Shown here piece after piece: positions 63,401 through 64,000 of a stretch of 64,000 bases of DNA. Source of the DNA: Kibdelosporangium philippinense (GTDB taxonomy: Bacteria; Actinomycetota; Actinomycetes; Mycobacteriales; Pseudonocardiaceae). Below the pieces are notes generated by a model. It was not told the DNA's origin. It saw nothing but the letters and a program-made list of their open reading frames with translations, and ran no database searches. Location of the stretch: the NCBI RefSeq assembly GCF_021390435.2, contig NZ_JAJVCN010000004.1, positions 600,501-664,500 on the forward strand, given 5' to 3'. The translations under genes were made by a program, and so were the position numbers. How positions within the stretch are numbered: position 1 is the first letter of the stretch; the number at the start of each line of letters is the position of its first letter.

Positions 63401-64000
63401 GGTGAGTTCGTGCGCGGGAAACAGCTGCGACAGTGGCGTGCGATCCGGCGCGGTGGTGAGTCTCTTGTAGACCTCTCGTACCTTGTTCAGCGCCTCATCA
63501 CGATTCAGCCTGCCGTCATCACCTCGTACCGCCCAGATCGGTTTCGTGATGATCTCGAACTTCGGGTAACCGCGACCGTCGTCGACGACGACGTCGTACC
63601 AGTCGGACCTGACGAGCAACGTCGCGTCCTCGGTGACGCCCCTGACACTCTTGCCACTCTCCGCTTCGATCCCGATCGCCCCGCCGCGCAGCCGGGACAA
63701 GCCCCTACCGAGCCGGTCGGCGAGTTCGCGAGCCCGGAGCTCGTCGCTTTCGTGCCAGCGGTGGAGCACACTCAACGCCACCTGAGCCGCGGGCTTGTCC
63801 CGGTGTTCGTCCAACCGCAGCTCGTCCGCCGTCAGCGGGCCCCGGCCCGGTGACAACCATTGGGACACCTTCTCCAGCCGCGTCCGGAAATCATCCCGGC
63901 CGCGGACCGTCTCCCAATGCCCCTGGTCCCACTCGGTGTTGCTCACTGCCCGGGGGATCGGGTTCAGCTCTGTGGGGGCCTTGATGTTCGTGTTCGCGCT
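54488..64000 (-). CDS. Giant 'lonely Cys' multidomain protein (runs off the window)
   Basis: At least 3152 residues from a GTG at 63946. The frame stays open to 64000 with coding-like codons, so the true start is probably outside. Residues about 35-600 and 2680-3120 form related end domains. A Gly/Ser/Pro linker (about 605-695) is followed by eight repeats to about residue 2660. The repeats pair a PFYVxxHG strand with a (V/T)xxSC loop and end in FAPNG or YAPTG. Repeats 1, 5 and 7 keep both His and Cys (788/845, 1754/1808, 2390/2447), while the others lost one or both. This matches giant actinomycete type VII effectors with C80-peptidase-like domains. Probably secreted and self-processing. Confidence 0.8.
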   Translation of the reverse strand, partial: SANTNIKAPTELNPIPRAVSNTEWDQGHWETVRGRDDFRTRLEKVSQWLSPGRGPLTADELRLDEHRDKPAAQVALSVLHRWHESDELRARELADRLGRGLSRLRGGAIGIEAESGKSVRGVTEDATLLVRSDWYDVVVDDGRGYPKFEIITKPIWAVRGDDGRLNRDEALNKVREVYKRLTTAPDRTPLSQLFPAHELTDAGRKASAGHLVEDRRLLLHYTVGVPPAGVPAILEELRQNTNRLGTDVTLHRYENLNSGLQFGDWLAARFANVHPAGLQALRGDAEVQALRGFGAVTYNQVAAAAAVQVVVDESNPKSFTAVTSRLRLQAYRAALPPRVRAFLDAHAAEIKAEAGRRLNQHRWARPRSARQNVLAWPGGHGDGPRFTIGDYLDNALRAHPAVHVSQYDVLYVHTEFDHLDTNDGMRRGDGLVLLELRNYSYRNPDAPDLLGAQYPRLEHVVQQADLLSDRIRRLEPTATAASHIEVPFNNKRDVYSGQSDAELRDFVALVAKQAALAAARGTHRTAVYFEGGGNKATFGGRDPEMKGRNRANSVRTTVTNMVNTQLGERGVDPDAVRYVTTSRADGNSASPYPPTGGDAADRRRRVVVWTNDEQLPQPSQGPSSGSYGGPGGPLTSRPPGGGPGGSGGGRGRAAFAPAESSDSSWTATDSSGSYTSNSQSDRDQRTRPGRTAYTRSSNADVAPIAGSTTTDMITGQDADRNVVTFSPAEVHKFPLLNHNGEQVGISYLEPVEQDRAQRWASRAARLTDTMYLSNLTEDTYEHPDDNVVAPWVVSQGVRTPFYVEAHGTRAHFSVQLRRTTPTGPQYTQIYLNSAQYAKLISADQHFVAAAGGGTGRPIVLTSCYTGHPDATSASGLVGLLHERGFGGPFYAPAGVDTGIGWKDSEGSWGQISMTGVKPDRDRAGREVPGVYRLVTNPTIVGRFGGVDISLRAGDVLTVPLVDDENNVIGIAFQPHRGIGVNLSQFATTGYGKLGQEFRDNATEETLQTPWSTLDTPFYVASHGDTDGFLVSANRGGARAMVSLDGTQFGKLVTANPWFQIASSDNPNRPVVYLTSGAGRNPESSIARAAAVEAAAAGHRGDSFAPNGRLFSPTSGSGNDSWHSVARPALGEQATFEQVHTGVPWDGEFSLPPEQQKVVDAAVQEDREGDAVYVTRSSQHAAMPSLTDPSGPVVITGHDPATGQAVRFAPGDAYKIVLQAGTEPVGIGFPQRGEDDSRLATWASRPLRLSDTAYVPDYDAETNGFRTGRVPTPWALQTGVGKPFYVWANGNGNVFTVELPAPDGSDQSRLVDLSNAEYAKLLMADQHFVAATGGARPRPIVFMSGHIAHPDANAATELTRLLENGGIRGPFYAPSGADTGRLFDSEETPWSDISFSSVDRPPLLEGDEQQAPGVYRRVVDPEIVGHGPDGEIRRFREADVKSAVLTNRAGEVIGVQYPGADPANATELSLFTTTAHQNTGIEVLENYARRGRFPQFDARLPLWSNKKPFYVAGYGDAGGFRVTLDPADGQPGPVTLSGTEFGKLVAASPWFQIASGANPVRPVVYLTSGTGHGPSPVAGAAAASVASYGHRGASFAPNGELFTEIDQRGSRSWHGVGRPAPGEQGTFVSVRSEGATANPALSPEQQALLDAADAQETSPAVVQVRPSQAGTEAEPEVPSVEITGFDPETGDAVTFSSADVLTTGLRNHRGEPVGVGFPKQDGQEETKFVSWAARPLPLTNYKYSPDYGQSSRLVATPWATRGITSTPLYESVHGNPENLGVSVRQADGTYATAGLYPGEYAKVLLANTHFHRAMSVDPSRPIVFVSCNLGAPTGEAAAELVKHLERGWVRGPVFVPTGMAQMIHYNESQGPWQNISAAGVQPGNDGRGRRVPGVFRLAVNPRITGSREGQPFRFRHENVLVQPLTDDLNNVIGLAFPTDDSGRVTDLDRFTRVLRRGTDRHIIKNSAGQGRVDPSRAPWSGKSPFYVASDGGANGFQVSIRTSARGFDVVTLDGTEFGRLVAASPWFQTASSVEPDRPVVYLTSSAGLGGASSISGAAASELSAMGHYGNSYAPNGVLTTQIDEERSQSWHAVSRPAPGRTGTFETVHTGTPWTRDPVMSPDEQAIFDAARSSRRAPKADVTTMSTSVHTALTQAAADHRAQRGVHDVGLHLRIEVPLPDGRTVRWTDLVRDATAAQNRRGPMSQRAYVGQARRVVSNGTRIPRPAPGSTRVTVDPMTRLHEDIVTVIAGQLALDTGRENNAKQLLGTLRSTFGLAEPESALGGWLMRDSDHAGSGAGAAVAEPATRIAGSATGFQGTFEDGTPVSFTADQLLTVPLHGADNQLIGLTFPADPETGRRAQDWASRPIRESDRAYVPDYRDDKWLEPEARVATPWSARQPGRVPFYLNMHATRGGFVGAINVAPRGATPQWRSVEMAGAEHGRVIAANTNFAALSADPGRPLVYMSCLSGHPDGEAAMQSVRVLRESGYTGAVYAPTGKSIRLMSEPNDSSELPDYQGERPAKYSFYGVEATTDRAGQPVSGVYRMVVNPSLTGTVAGSEVTFDATQVLSGPLRDNRQNVIGIGFPRDAVELADMRSAAVKAQDTSATPFYVASTGGNRTFDVTVMLPSNQQARVEMTGAEFGKLVSASGYFQMASGSDINRPLVMLRSNEPVHDAVATDVVDSVRSYGHLGTLYTPNSHAVADPTRPADSSPDTTVPGPVRDTDSGGFELETGIAVSLADKHDQFATVVTGPHFDIKLDWFSHDIVEIVSHPAKDFPEEEAFPEPGVVHAEVRKAYELLLGAEPRKLLTELFPVGDGYEHPPTAGEVRIAAPAPGLDRDRLALHFTSSAPVIRLRDVFRLAGDNAAMAPRKVKESNDFAMAFGDRVAARMLGIDSRAGNFTLDRSLATELDRRGTDEVVNGVRSMATLVASHGYMVMRSLLRPHKNRTNYSLLASRTSLAALYETLPPPAREYLARNADQILMDIEDHFRAVHREDHMREMADRYGKSVRERGGILALNLNPDRQGHPDHTLALYLRNGLQPVSQDQVIGQDEAIRMHSVYLDAYDHFGRLPIPQALVEFRMFGQRHRTLDDIRATSDKIGAFARDIYLETLRARDIATGDTAPEPEPSAGDSDSDSAAYAVRVGQTPGLRTRGWLLTDEDGPASRHGSPR

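Overview
The window is high-GC actinomycete DNA, probably Pseudonocardiales-like (Saccharopolyspora, Kutzneria or Lentzea type). This rests on codon use, the type VII secretion proteins, an actinomycete-type conjugative element and the families of its insertion sequences. No rRNA, tRNA or core housekeeping gene is visible. It is an accessory region built from an integrative conjugative element, a Tn7-like transposon, at least nine IS elements or IS remnants, and type VII secretion genes.

Layout. 0.2-4.7 kb: the integrase end of a conjugative element. It holds a tyrosine integrase broken by an IS4 element and two frameshifts, an excisionase, a remnant cytosine methyltransferase and an intact amino-methyltransferase. 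4.8-6.8 kb: a tyrosine recombinase and a truncated second recombinase. 6.8-11.5 kb: conjugation genes, namely a coupling ATPase with a nonsense codon, a replication-relaxation protein and a lysozyme/NlpC wall hydrolase. 11.7-15.5 kb: a module of a second tyrosine recombinase, a small HTH protein and a nine-zinc-ribbon recombinase-like protein. 15.7-17.4 kb: WXG100-type secretion substrates.

17.5-41.1 kb: a complete Tn7-like transposon (tnsA, tnsB, tnsC, tniQ) carrying a Russian-doll set of insertions. tnsB is split between the second Asp and the Glu of its DD35E triad by a serine-recombinase element. The serine recombinase is split by a RIT element (three tyrosine recombinases, perfect 82-bp inverted ends). 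ritA of that element is split by an IS21-family element. Every junction closes in frame when the insert is removed. tniQ is cut near its 3' end by an IS701-family element, and its missing 28 codons lie 7 kb away on the other strand next to a second IS701-family copy. Re-inverting the segment between the two IS701 copies restores tniQ, gives each IS a perfect 4-bp target duplication (CTAC and CTAG), and turns the far transposon end round so that both ends are flanked by CTTAT. The transposon is therefore whole but rearranged. The restored TniQ would have about 1003 residues and carries several DNA-binding modules after its zinc finger.

35.2-39.4 kb (the former right flank): an IS630 element, a hypothetical gene, a metF fragment and a helical protein of unknown function. 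42.5-53.2 kb: small orphan genes and an IS graveyard (IS1380, IS3, IS5, ISL3, ISAzo13 and IS256 pieces). 53.4-64.0 kb: an SseB-like type VII secretion-associated protein coupled to a giant protein (more than 3150 residues, running off the window). The giant protein has eight tandem 'lonely Cys' type domains; only three keep both the His and the Cys.
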